This document shows positions 33,342 to 44,796 of a DNA stretch of 64,000 bases, in pieces. Position numbers and translations under genes: made by a program. Below the pieces are notes generated by a model. It saw only the letters and a list, made by a program, of their open reading frames with translations, was not told the origin of the DNA and searched no databases. Source of the DNA: Pinus tabuliformis (Eukaryota; Streptophyta; Pinopsida; Pinales; Pinaceae). How positions within the stretch are numbered: position 1 is the first letter of the stretch; each line of letters starts with the position of its first letter. The DNA lies in assembly GCA_031772625.1 (NCBI GenBank), contig CM062815.1:115266989-115330988 (forward strand). Direction: 5' to 3'.

Positions 33342-34354
33342 TTGTTTTGTCGTGATGACTTAAGGTATTATATTTAAAGTTCCTTTGTACTTTGTACTTC
33401 AAGGCTCCTTTAAAAGTGCCTTTTCAATATATATATATATATATATATATATCTTCAAAACCCTTTTAATCCATTTTCCTATTATCCTTAATATTTCAAA
33501 ACTCTTTTGTATTCTTTTTATATAATTCTACTTACGTTTTTTTTTCCTTTTGTACTCTAAAAAGAATATTTAAATGTTGTTTCAATTGGCTTCATTTAAA
33601 TATCTTATTGTCCTTTGTATTTATTTTTTAAATTTCATATAACTCGTTAAACTTTAATTCAACTTCACTTTAACGTAAACTCTTAACTGATATTTTCTCC
33701 TTATGTAACCTTTTATAATAATACCCGCTTTGTACTTATATATATTTTCAATAATTTTATGACTTGAACTTTTCTTTAAATACCCCTTTATAATATAATA
33801 CTTCTCTTTATATATCTTTTATTTATAGTAAATTTTTTTCTTTTTGAAAAGTTACAACCCTAATGAAATGTGGCTATTCACCTTTGGTGTATATTATAAA
33901 ATATATGTTCACTTATGTACTTTTGACTCGCTTAATGTTCTCCACGTAAAAAGTAAAACTTACCATTCACATAAAGAGATTTTGTATTCCTTTTGTTTTT
34001 CTTTTACTTTTAAAATACCACGGGCAATTACCATTAGTTTATAAAATCATGGACTTGTAAATCAATTAATGAAGATTTAAAATAATATTATCTACTCTTC
34101 ACGTAAAAAGTATAACTTACCATTTATGTAAAGAGATTTTTTTTTAATTTTTTTTTTTTACTTTTATTTTCTCTCCATATATATTATTATTATTATTTTT
34201 TTGAATGGCCAAATGGTTGATAGTGAAATGGAGAAACTCCAAATTCTTGTAGCGAAAAACTTCAACGACAACAATGTTGATGAATTTGATGGTCAAAGAC
34301 TTAGATTGAAGAACACATCTTTGTGCAGTGATTAAGCGACCAGAGGATCGAACA
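33342..34354 (-). other. AT-rich leader of the 3.1-kb element, no gag seen
   Basis: About 1 kb between primer site and first ORF, very AT-rich, with a (TA)n run at about 33427-33453 and TAT-rich stretches near 34180. No gag core or zinc knuckle is found on either strand. Confidence 0.6.
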
Positions 34355-34366
34355 CCTCTGATACCA
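34355..34366 (-). promoter_or_regulatory. primer-binding site of the 3.1-kb element, initiator-Met tRNA
   Basis: On the - strand TGGTATCAGAGG starts one base inside the 5' LTR. It matches the common plant initiator-Met primer site at 11 of 12 bases. Confidence 0.85.
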
Positions 34367-34367
34367 A

Positions 34368-34688
34368 TGTAACGACCAAAATTTTGTATACGCAGCGGAA
34401 ATATTTAAAGTACTTCGTAGACAAATACATCCATTGTAGGACAATAAATGTAAATTGTATATTATATAAAAAATTAATGTAGGATGAGTACAAATGACAA
34501 TGAGGGTCCTATATATATAGCCAGGTAAGTACCCTTTCACGAACAAGCATGTCTCAAGACATGCCTTTTCATTATTAACTAACTAACCATTAGTTAATTT
34601 ACTTATTATTTATTATTATATTTATATTATTATGATTATTATTTATTATCTATTTTTATTTATTTTTACATAATTTATGTTCATAACA
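34368..34688 (-). repeat. 5' LTR of the 3.1-kb element
   Basis: It starts TGTAACGACC and ends GTTCATAACA. On the - strand a CTATATATATAGG stretch (about 34510-34522) is a plausible TATA box. The partner LTR shows the same element. Confidence 0.88.
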
Positions 34689-36649
34689 AAATCCTACAGA
34701 GAAAAATACTGGAAAAAGTCTAGTGAGGAATTTCCTCATCCCACAGGAAAACCCCGGGACAACTTGCCTTCAGAAACTCAACCCTCTAGCCCTCTATGTC
34801 AGCCTTTGCACTGCTCTTCGTAGTCTGCTTGATGTCAAGCATCTGACTGGTCTCTAATGAAGTCGTTATGCCCTCTGCTGACTGGAAAAATTCTTCTCTG
34901 GAACTCTGGGACTCCTCCCCGACCTCTGGAACTGAATTTGTCTTTCCCTCACAACAAATCAAACTTTCCTCTAGAAGCTACTATGCAACCCCTGCATCAG
35001 CTTCTTTGTGGTTCTTCTGCCTCTCTACAAATGCACTCACTGGATCTAGAATACTTCCTCCAACCTCATTGTCTCTTCCCCACTCACACTGCTTCAATCT
35101 CTATATCTCTCCAACAATAGACTGTTGCTACTCTGGAATTTCTCAAGTATCTTCTCCATCACCACATCGACCTCCTCTTATAATCCTTTGTTGGAGAATC
35201 AACGACCAATATTAAAACATACCCAATGGCTAGGATCATCTCTCGATTGATCTGTGTGATTTTCTAGATGATTCTCGCCTTGACTTAATTAATATTAATT
35301 AATTAACCATATTCCCTAAGTTTAGACTTTGCAAATACATAAAAAACCATTCAATAATCTAATTAGTCATTTTTAGGAGGAATTTCCAAAAATGATTTAT
35401 GGGGTTTGGATATCTCAAGTATTCTAGCTGGTCCACCAAATTTCATTGCTAGAACACATTTGATGCTACAAAAACTAACAGGATGTCACATATCTATTTT
35501 AGGATCTTCATTCCTTGACTCGATATGGTAATTGAATGGTGTTTTACTTGCTGATCCATTCGAGTAGAGAAGTGAAAGGAGAAAATTAAGAGTGAGTATA
35601 TTAATTTCAAAGGTATATAACAGTTTTTGAAGGAACAACATATCTTTCTCTCAATAAGTAGGGATCCCTCTTCCACCTTGGGGATATAAACACCAATAAA
35701 ATTTCAATAAGCATATTGAAAATAATAATAAGTGTAAAAGAAGAGAAAGGCTTCCTGCTCGGCGAGGTGAAGCAAGCAACTTCATCGAGGTACTGAACAA
35801 GCTTGCTGGAAATGAAGCAATGCTTGTGTTCCTGTAGTGACTATGTAGAGGTACTAAACAAGTTTGCTAGCAGCAGAGCACCACCAAAGATGGAACTAAA
35901 ACTCTGATCATATTAAACTTGTGAATATATACTATCCTCCTCCTGGATTGAAACAGTAAATATATGGTAAGCCTTGTAAATGTGTTTATCCGAGAAACAA
36001 GATAGGAGAGAATATAATTGGGATAGATGGGGAAGTTGAGGTGATCCACGCGGTGAATCAATACTTCATAAAATACTAAGACTTTGTGCTCAAAGGTGGA
36101 CCTAAGTAGAGAAGATGGATTTCTTCTAGTGTATCCCAAAGTGTTATAGCTATGACAAACACCCTTCAAAATTTCACCTACACTTGAATTTTGCAGCCTC
36201 TTTGCGATCCTATGATCTATCATCTCAAATTGTTCATGTTCACTTTATGATCAGTTGATTCTATTCCAAGTCCTTAATTTTTCTTGTGAGGTTCTAACTT
36301 CCGAAGTCACTTGCTTACACATTCTCACCTTTTGATGCATCCATAAGCGCACCCTTTCCTAGAAAGGCTATAATTCCATGTCTATCCTTTTATGATAGGA
36401 ATTGCACAGTCTTGGAAGAAAGTGGTTGCATAGTCCTTGGTAACATTGATTTTGTAGACTTTAGTGGTAGACATTGTGCAGCTCTCGGACATTACCCAGT
36501 CCCTGATGATAACCCTTACACAGTTTACAGGTACAATGACTATGCAATCCATGTGGACAGTCAGTGTGCAATTTCAGTTCACAGTCTCCCTCACTCTTAG
36601 TTGCATATGTACCATTATTTGGATGAGTGTCTCAACTGTCTCTTTTGTG

Positions 36650-36880
36650 TGCTTTTGCTTTCATAAGTGTCTCTTTCACTTTTACGATTTTCATTTTCTC
36701 TTGATTTCACTTTCACAAGTTTCGTTTTTACTTTCTTTAGCTTTTGCATGTGTTGCTCTTACTTTCTTTAGCTTTTGCATGTGTCACTTTTACTTTCTTT
36801 AGATTTTCCAAGTGTTGTCTTCAATTATTCTCACTATCACAAGTGTCGCTTTTGATTGTTTTCACTCCCGCATGTGTCGC
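36650..36880. repeat. imperfect tandem repeats, pyrimidine-rich
   Basis: A unit of roughly 33-36 bases, CTTTTACTTTCTTTAG plus TTTGCATGTGTCGC, recurs in diverged form at least four times. Confidence 0.6.
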
Positions 36881-37145
36881 ACTTTGGTGCACCACTAGAA
36901 TAATCTCTATTGCACTGTTCTACATTAGTTGATCTTATATATCATAACAATTTGCACTAGACACTTCCCCATAGATTAGCACACATTTTGGTTGACGTTG
37001 ACACTTGTTTCCTAACTTGTATTCTAAGTCTCACAAAGCTATGTTTTAACTATTGCACTTATAAATAAGTGTCGCTTTTATGTCATTTCAAGGTATTCAT
37101 GTGGATCTTAGATAATGTGCATTCTCTTGGCTTGTGTTTGATGTT

Positions 37146-37259
37146 TTTTTTTTCTATATAATACTACCTAAGCACCCACGGGGGATTTGAACCGGTGACC
37201 TATCGCAAGGAGTGCCTTAACAGTACACCCATTCACCGTCAATCCAAAGCCCTGTGGGC
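37146..37259 (-). mobile_element. tRNA-derived SINE, 114 bp
   Basis: An exact 16-bp direct repeat, GCTTGTGTTTGATGTT, flanks the insertion (37130-37145 and 37260-37275). The + strand starts with a run of eight T (37146-37153), so the element lies on the - strand with a 3' poly(A). On the - strand a B-box-like GGTTCAAATCC lies near 37194-37184, and the ends GCCCACAGGG and CCCGTGGGTGC can pair like an acceptor stem. A target duplication of this length with a poly(A) tail indicates LINE-type reverse transcription. The parent tRNA is not clear. Confidence 0.82.
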
Positions 37260-38035
37260 GCTTGTGTTTGATGTTATACATGTGTCTAAATTTGTTTTGG
37301 AAATTCTTTTTATCGTGTGTTCTCTCTTGTTCCATTGATCCAACACTTAGCCATTTTTTGGATTTCCCTTGTCTTCACACTTTTCATACCTAAAGTCCTA
37401 GCTACTCGATGAGCACATTTTGTATTATTAGGTAGCAATGATGCATTATTTAGCTCTTGTAACTACACATTGTGCCATCCTAAGGACAACTTCCTTCACA
37501 AGCACATTACGTAATCCTGAAGCATAGTTTCTCATGTCTTTACTACTCAAAATTTCTCACTGTGCCCAAAGTTGACCTCAACCTACCTCCATTGCACATT
37601 TCCCAATTCTAGTGGATAGTGGAGCCTCCTCCTTATCACCATTGAAGAGAATTGTGCAATTCATTGAGCCTGTCACTTGATCACTACACATTACGCAGTT
37701 ATAGTGGCTAGTCTTTCTACTCCCGCTATCTGAAACCTATCATTGAGAAAATATTTTCCTTTTCATGCCTCCTATTGCACACTGTGCAGTTCTAGTGGAC
37801 AGCAGGGTAATCCCTCAGTCCCTGTGAAGCTCAACTATGCAATCCTTGTCTCTTCCTTGAGAACTACGCATTACGTAGTTACAGTCAGTAACCACTCCAC
37901 CCTTTTCTCATAGACTTTCCCAATGCACAGAAGCTCTATCGATCCTCTCCTACACTGCTCAGTGCGAAATTCCAGTCAGCATTAAGGCATACCTAGATCC
38001 TTGCAACATAGAACTATGCAAAGCCTTCTCTCTCT

Positions 38036-40533
38036 TGTTGGAAATACTGAGAGGGGGGTAAATTAGTATTTCTTAGCAATTAGTAACTTATTAATATTTT
38101 CACGGCATTATTTATTCTTCATTTGTATTTAAAATAGTAAATAAGTAGTACACAATGAACACAAGAATAAGTTCTTCTAAAATCTTCAACAACAACTGAA
38201 AATAAAGCTACAACTCCCTAGAACTTTAGAAAAAAGATTCTTCTCAACACCCACTAGAAGGACACCACAACACCCTAAGGTTTTATTAACGATCAGCTGA
38301 ATGGATGCACCAACAACTTAGCAAGCACCAATTTGGCCTAGCACCACCCTACCACTATGAAGTGTTTTTAGGAACCCACCTGAAGTTGAATTCAACCACC
38401 TCCTTGGAACCACCCTACCTCCCTATAAAGGCAGAAATTAAATACAAAAATTGTGGACTCCCATACCAAGGACAGTGGTCAACTTACAATGATATACAAT
38501 GATTTTGTTTTGACTGACCAACAACTCTAGAATCAACTATCCTTGATTCAAAAAACCCTAGGACAAAAAATCCTTGTCCCAACTATTGCCCAAACCATTT
38601 TACCAAAAACAAATTGACCTATTTAATTTTTACAGTAGTATAGTCCCTGTACAATATTTACAAGACTTTATACAATAACTTTTTGAATCACCTATACCCA
38701 TTTCCTTCGATGTTGATTTGATGTTGATGATGAAACTGATGTATCTGATCTTCTGCAACACTGAGAGCTGCCAAACTTTTGCACTGTTTCACAATGATCT
38801 AGCCTCAATGATGACATTTGTTTAATATTCTTTGCCTTTGATGATGTGTCTACGCTATCCTTGATGATAAGGTTGTATTGTATTAAATACAACCCTGTAG
38901 GTCCCATTGCTTCTAAAATTTGATGTAAATTACCTTCATTGAAAATGATGATGCGGATATCCTTACTGATGATTGTTGCAAATATTCTGGAGTTTCCTTG
39001 TGAGAAGCGATGAATGGGATTATGTCTACCAACCTTTAGTCACTTTAAAACAATATTGTGAAACTTTTCTCTTTTCTTACTAGGCTACCAATTCTTTTAC
39101 AATGGAAACTTGCTAGGTTTCTTATTTGAGATGAATAAATTCTGCCATAAGAAATTGTTTTGATATTTTTTTGATCAAGGGTTAGTTACCAGGTATAGTT
39201 GTCACTGCTTTGATGTATTTGACCTTGTTCTTATTGTTCTGAATATTTGCAACTGCAATTGAAGATATACCCAAGCGAATCCAAATTTCCAAAATAAAAT
39301 AATTTAAAATGACCCTAACTATATGCAATATAATTCTGAAAAGAAAAAAAGAAAGCATCAAGCCCTCCAAAGTTCCAACAGACAATCAAAGTTTTGTATT
39401 TAAGCCCTAGATCTAATTGTAACTACACTTATGCCTAAATGAAATTGAAATGCAAATGAGAATAAAATTACCTACGGATGCACCTTCATATAATCACTTC
39501 TACCTACACTAATAAACACAATAAAAGTCCAAAATAAGAAGAAGGATATACTATCAGAGATTACCTTGACTTGAATCAAAGGAGGATGTATACATTTCTA
39601 AAATATCCACAAATACAAGCCTAAAAATTATGATCAAGTCGAGAAACAAGGTCAGAGTTTGCAACTAGACCGAACCAAAAGAGATTACATATGACCAAAA
39701 ATTTAGGACGGAGCATAAAGGGATACACAGTAATAAGTTTAAGCCTTGATATGTCGAGTTTGAATTATGTTAACCCTACAACTCTTGGAAGAGAATAGTC
39801 TAACACAAAATTTCTTAAAAAGGACCAGACATGAATTCACTTTTCCTTAGGTATGGACCTACAATAAATCGAACCTATAAATTCTCCAAAATACCAAACC
39901 CTATCCCCAAAGGTGTTTTTTGTTAGTAGCCCAAGAGTGGCCAAAATAATTTGAGAGCTAGCCTTTCACTAAAATGTTCATTCAAGTTCTTGTAATACGA
40001 AGAAATATAGGCCTCTTTTTATATACTTATAAGGGGCACCTTGATAGATGATTGTTGGATGTTAAGGAAGGGCTCCATAAGAGCTTTGTATATTAAATTT
40101 TAAATAATACATTCCTTGTGTTCTAAGTGAGGAAGGTTGCTAGCCCTAAGGAGGATAATTTTGCGTTTCTTCCATGATGAATTGATGAAATCCACTTCCT
40201 ATGAGTATAAAACAAGATGAACCCATTAATGATAATAAATATACATTATGTTATATATTTAGTGATCATTAATCAATAAAAGTGTACCATGACACCACCC
40301 TATGGGGTTTTAGCCCACTTATGGGGGTCTCCAATTTTAAATGTGAATAATTCTTAAACCATGAACAACTACGTGGTGTGCCACATATCACCGGAAATAT
40401 CTTCCCGAGGAGAATCCAACTAGAATTATTTGGATACGGAAAAGCATGAATTTCCATGCCATATTTACTGATGAAGATCGGGGTAGCTCTTGGTGCTAAT
40501 TGGGTTGACATCAATGACAACCACCTATCATCA
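38036..40533 (-). repeat. 3' LTR of copia-3 (single copy in window)
   Basis: The right limit is set by a polypurine tract on the - strand (AAAAGGGGGAGAT at about 40534-40546). The - strand then starts TGATGATAGGTGG and reads GTTGTCATTGATGTCAACC, a phrase typical of SIRE-like LTRs. The left limit is the + strand start TGTTGGAAATACTGAGAGG at 38036. Without a partner LTR the limits are inferred from motif position only. Confidence 0.55.
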
Positions 40534-41432
40534 ATCTCCCCCTTTTGCATTGATAGCAACAAAACTACTCCCCCTGTGATCATGACTCCTCCTGGCATCA
40601 TGCTTCTAACCTTCCTAATTCTTTTTCTCCCCTTTTGACATCAATGGCAAAGGGTGACTCCCCTCACAAACTATCTGCTTCCTACAGTCCTGTGGCTAAC
40701 CTCTACTCCCCCTGTCAACTTAACGAAATAAATAATATTCTAATGGGAACTTGGGAGAATCTCAATTTTTTGGCGAAGATACTCAAATGTCTCGCGTGGA
40801 AATGGTTTAGTGAAGATGTTAGCAATTTGTTCTTTTGTCCCAATATATTCCTCTTTGATGTTCTTCTCTACAACTTGTTCTCTAACAAAATGGTACTTGA
40901 TTGGAATGTGTTTTGCTTTTGAATGCATCATAGGATTCTTAGTGATACTTATGGTGCTAGTGTTATCATAGAATACCTAAATGGGTTCATCAAACTTCAC
41001 TTGAAGGTCCTGCAAGGTTCGTTTCATCCAAAGGACTTGCATACAACACTATGCATTCTACTTTCGTTGTGGATAAGGATATTGAATATTTCTTTTTGCT
41101 TAACCATGAAACAAGACAACCACCTAGATAGAAAGCTTTTCCACTAGTCCTTTTATGATCGTCAACATTTCATGCCCAATCAACATCTATATAAGTTGCA
41201 ATGATTAACTCATTTCCTTTAGGATACCATAATCCATATTTTGTTGTTCCCTTGAGATATTGAAAGATCCTTTTCACTGCAATGGCATGGGACTTTCTGG
41301 TGCTTCTTGGAATTGTGCTACTTTTCCAACTACCTACATCACATCCGACCTAGAAGTTGTTACATATACAAGACTACCAATCATATATCTATGCATCCTT
41401 TGATCCGCATCTTTGGATGATTCATCTATGCT
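40534..41432 (-). pseudogene. copia-3 RT end and RNase H, decayed
   Basis: Near 41370-41330 the - strand reads an M-I-G-S-L-V-Y-V-T segment, the common copia RT C-terminal block. RNase H ends in 40931-40740 with T-K-H-I-P-I-K-Y-H-F-V-R-E and I-A-N-I-F-T-K-P-F. The reading is broken by stops and frameshifts in between. The polypurine tract follows at the left. Confidence 0.8.
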
Positions 41433-42265
41433 TGTTAAAATTGGAAACTAGGGCCAAACTCCATGTGGGTCATCTTATTCATGGCTGATGATATTTTTAT
41501 TACATTCCTCTCATTGAGAGGTGTAGGATTGACCTAAAGATCATCTGTTTCCGATAAGTATTTATGGAGATATGAATTTCTTTTGATTATGGAATAATTA
41601 TCAAGCTGACCAGCAACTCATGTAGGCTCAGAAGCCCAACAGTCGCATCTATTCAATCATCAACAGTTGTGTATAAATATAGGAGGTCTTTTCCTCATTT
41701 GTACTCACTCATCTCATCACATCTCCCTCTCTCTCCTACACAGAAAAGAGGCTCTTCTCCTACTGCGCAGAAAGAGACTCTTCTCTCACACATGTGGAAG
41801 GAAGGACGTAGATTTAAGGCTACAATTGTAGAACCAAATTTTGACCAGCGTTGACCATCAGTCTACCTCTCAGAACTGTGTTGTAGGTGAATCTGGATCT
41901 CCTCTGAAGGCTGCATTTTTTGGTGAAGGAATCAAGCCAATCCGACGGTCGGTTTACAAGATATTGTTTGCCCTAGTTTAGCTAATCTAGGGTTTTGCTG
42001 TTGCTGATGCAAATCATATTTATGTACTATTTCTTTCTGTTGAATTATTGAAGATAAAGGAATATTTGATCAAAGGGTTTCCCCACATTGGGGTTTGTCC
42101 CTGGCTAGCTGCCACATCTTGTGTCTCTTGTCTTGGCTTGTTCGCTGTCGATCGTTTAATTTTCCATCTGCACTTTACTTTATGTACATGTGATCGCTAA
42201 TCTGTGGATAATAATAAGAAAGATAAGTGAACTGCTCTAAGCATAGAACATACCATAAATTAACA
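41433..42265 (+). repeat. 5' LTR of copia-2
   Basis: It starts TGTTAAAATTGGAAAC and ends CATAAATTAACA. Partner of 47301-48133 with no net length change. A U5-like phrase, GGTTTCCCCACATTGGGG, lies near 42078. Confidence 0.92.
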
Positions 42266-42277
42266 TGGCATCATAGC
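42266..42277 (+). promoter_or_regulatory. primer-binding site of copia-2, initiator-Met type, mutated
   Basis: TGGCATCATAGC follows the LTR directly. It differs at two bases from TGGTATCAGAGC. Confidence 0.75.
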
Positions 42278-42360
42278 TGAGGTGAAGACAAAGCTTGAGC
42301 AAGAGCAAGAGCAAGAGCAATCACCGAAGAAAGGATTGGCAAGGCTATCCTAAAAGAACT

Positions 42361-43300
42361 ATGGGGTCCTCAACACTCTTCCCTGCCGAGGACAAGCTCT
42401 GTGAGAAAGCTGACTATCACAGATGGAAGATGTCTCTCGATCTAACCTTAGAAGATCAAGGAGTGTTGGACCATGTGAGAGGCAATATTGCTGAGCCTCC
42501 ATCAAATGCACCCACTGCTACCAAGAACAAATGGAAAACCAGCGAATTCAAAACAAAGAAGATCATCCGTGACTCTATCGACAAGCGCTTGGTGGCCTAC
42601 ATCTCCAACCCGAACACCTCCAAGGAAATCTACGATAGACTAGTGAGTTTATTTAAAGTTAATGATGAAAATCAAGTCTTGTTTCTTAGAAATAACCTGA
42701 AGGAAATTAAGAAGGGCAAAGATGAGAGTATGCAAGCATACTTCTTAAGAATCACCGAGATCAGGAACGATCTCCTATCTATTGGGGAGACTATTACTGA
42801 TAGGGAAATGGCACTCATGACTCTTAGAGGATTACCATTTGAATGGTACGTGTTCAGGACTACTCTTCTAAACAATAATGTAATTCCTGGTTTCAACGAA
42901 TTAATGGCAAGATGCATTCAAGAAGAAACAAGAGTAGAAGAGCAAGAAATGCCCATGCCTAAAGGTCCTCCTGCTGCCTTTTCTTCTCATGGTAAGAAAA
43001 GAAATAATTCCGGGACTGAATCAAAAAGAAAGGCTAGACCTAAGGGTGGAAGAAAAGGATGATGTTATATTTGCGATAAAGTAGGTCACTATGCAAGGGA
43101 GTACCCTGATAGAAGGGACTCACACCAAGATGATGATCAAAATCCCTCTCATGGCAATCAAAGGAATGGAAAATCTAATAGCAGAGGTAAAAGGAGTGCT
43201 GGAAATCAAGGAAGAGGACAACCATTCAAGAAGGCTAGAAATTCCAGGTATGAATCTAACACTGTTAACAATAAGCAGGATGAATATTATCTACTAGTTT
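42361..43300 (+). pseudogene. copia-2 gag with zinc knuckle
   Basis: The first ATG in the frame is at 42361, giving M-G-S-S-T-L-F-P; upstream in-frame codons are Ser/Lys repeats without an ATG. The capsid-like core includes the K-I-I-R-D-S-I and L-M-T-L-R-G-L-P segments, typical of copia gag. A stop TGA at 43060-43062 sits just before the zinc knuckle C-Y-I-C-D-K-V-G-H-Y-A-R-E-Y, where the last Cys is replaced by Tyr. The frame then stays open into protease. Gag forms the particle and binds RNA. Confidence 0.88.
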
Positions 43301-43695
43301 CTCTATCTACCTTTGCTCCTTTGGACTCAATGGGAATTTGGCTCATTGATAGTGGTGCCTCAAGGCACTTCATTGGTTACAAAGAAGTTCTCAATAATCT
43401 GATAGAGAAAGAAACTAACCTGGAAATTGTCCTTGGAGATAATATGAAATATCCCGTGAAAGGTGTAGGCAATGTCTCTCTTAAATTGAATCAAGGTAAT
43501 ACGATCCACTTACAGGATGTATTATATGTACCTGACCTAAAAAAGAACCTGGTGTTCATCTCGGCAATGGAAGACCAAGGCTACAAGGTGACCTTCAGTG
43601 ATGGCAAGGTATGTATATGGAAAAATAATGTTAAAGAAGCCTTCACTCTTGGGTTTCGAGTTGATTCATTATATCAGGTCGGTGGAAGTCGCTAG
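43301..43695 (+). pseudogene. copia-2 aspartic protease
   Basis: W-L-I-D-S-G-A-S-R-H-F carries the D-S-G active site near 43350. The frame ends at a TAG (43693-43695), which splits it from the integrase N-terminus. The protease would cleave the polyprotein. The active-site triad is intact. Confidence 0.88.
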
Positions 43696-44796
43696 GTGTC
43701 ATGTCTTGTGACACATCTCTTCAATCCAAACTTTTGGCATCGAAGGTTTTCCCACCTTCATCATAAAGCTCTACCCAATGTAAGACAAATGGTGACAAGG
43801 ATGCCTGAATTTTGAGTAGAGAAAGAAGATGTATGTCCGGGATGTGCCGAAGGAAATCTCAAAAGGGGACCATTCCCCTCAAGCCAAAGCAAGACCTATG
43901 ATATATTACAGTTGGTTCACTCAGACATATTAGGTATGATGCCTGTGAACTCCTTGGGAGGATATTCATATTACCTTACTTTTACAGATGACTATTCTCG
44001 AAAGACTTGGATATACTTCTTGAAAAAGAAGGATGAAGTGTTCTCTTGGTTTCGACACTTCAAAGCCTTGATCAAGAATCAAACCGAAAAGAAGATCAAG
44101 ATCTTAAGTACTGACAATGGGACTGAATATGAATCTAATGAATTTCATGACTTTTGTAAAGAGGCTGGCATTAAGATGGGGACTACTACACCATATACTC
44201 CTGAGCGGAATGGTGTGGCGGAAAGGAAGAACCGTACAATTGTGGAAGCTGTCCGTGCCATGCTCCATGATCAAAGACTTCCGAAGTTTCTATTGGCCGA
44301 AGCAACAAACACCATTGTATATGTACAAAATCGATGCCCTCATCAAGCATTGGGTTCCAAGACTCCTGAAGAAATGTTCACCTGTAAGAAACCTGACGTA
44401 TCTCATTTTAGAATTTTTGGAAGCCCTGTATATTTTCATGTGCTGAAAGAGAAAAGGAATAAATTGTGTGCATCTAGAAAGAAAGGAATCTTCGTGGGCT
44501 ATAGTGAAAATATTAAGGGCTATAGAATATATGTAGCTGGTCAAAAGGAAGTCATGATTAGTCATGATGTCACCTTTGATGAAGATATGGCTCTCAGCAA
44601 GGTGGACAATCTTCCGACTTTGAGAAGCTCTCAAGAAGCCGACACCAGGGAACTGAAAGAAAAGGATGATGAAACAATGCCTGATGTGGAAGAACCCATG
44701 GATCCTATTGATCCACTTGAGCCTTCCTCTTCTAGGAAAAGGCCCTCTTGGCTTAGGGGGCTACTCGATGATGCTAAAGGACACACTGCACCCTGA
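43696..44796 (+). pseudogene. copia-2 integrase
   Basis: The zinc-binding segment W-H-R-R-F-S-H-L-H with C-P-G-C-A lies at about 43737-43860 and includes an in-frame TGA near 43813. The core holds V-H-S-D-I-L-G (about 43915), L-S-T-D-N-G-T-E-Y (about 44105) and N-G-V-A-E-R-K-N-R (about 44210), so the D,D-35-E set is complete. The C-terminal part has F-G-S-P-V-Y-F-H and a Pro/Ser-rich tail. The frame ends with TGA at 44794-44796. Confidence 0.9.

Larger units (their letters stand above)
31556..34688 (-). mobile_element. 3.1-kb non-autonomous LTR element encoding a retropepsin-like protein
   Basis: Two 321-bp LTRs (31556-31876 and 34368-34688) flank 2.5 kb. The target duplication AAATC is exact (31551-31555 and 34689-34693). 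On the - strand an initiator-Met primer site follows the right LTR at 34355-34366, and a purine tract (GAAGGAGAAGGC) precedes the left LTR. The left LTR starts TA instead of TG, a single decay step. Three - strand ORFs lie inside: a retropepsin-like protein (33341-32919), a coiled coil (32895-32656) and a Gln/Thr-rich protein (32531-31905). No RT, RNase H or integrase is present. LTR divergence is about 5% by eye. Confidence 0.85.
28343..35480 (-). mobile_element. RT-less LTR element (LARD-like), carrying a nested 3.1-kb element
   Basis: LTRs lie at 28343-29445 (1103 bp) and 31237-35480 (about 1106 bp once the nested element is removed). On the - strand the right LTR is followed by an initiator-Met primer site (31225-31236), and the left LTR is preceded by a GCTAAGAGGGAG polypurine tract. 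The 1.8-kb internal part encodes no RT, RNase H or integrase. The flanks CGATG (28338-28342) and GGATG (35481-35485) agree at four of five bases. Such elements depend on enzymes of a partner. The polypurine tract resembles that of the copia elements here, which may point to the partner. Confidence 0.8.
31237..35480 (-). repeat. 5' LTR of the RT-less element, split by an insertion
   Basis: The LTR pieces are 31237-31555 and 34689-35480, counting one copy of the AAATC duplication. They join without loss relative to 28343-29445. The nested element lies between them. Confidence 0.85.
35486..38035. other. unclassified repeat-rich DNA with a SINE
   Basis: This continues the DNA left of 28338. It has no supported gene. 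From about 36400 to 38030 a loose motif close to ACTGTGCAGTTCTAGTGG recurs about ten times or more in varied form. Between 36650 and 36880 a pyrimidine-rich phrase with TTTGCATGTGTCGC recurs about four times. The SINE at 37146-37259 interrupts it. Confidence 0.5.

Noticed and set aside
37146..37259. Possible functional tRNA gene
   Set aside because: It has a 16-bp target duplication and a poly(A) run, and a clear D-arm and anticodon arm are not seen. It is better explained as a SINE.
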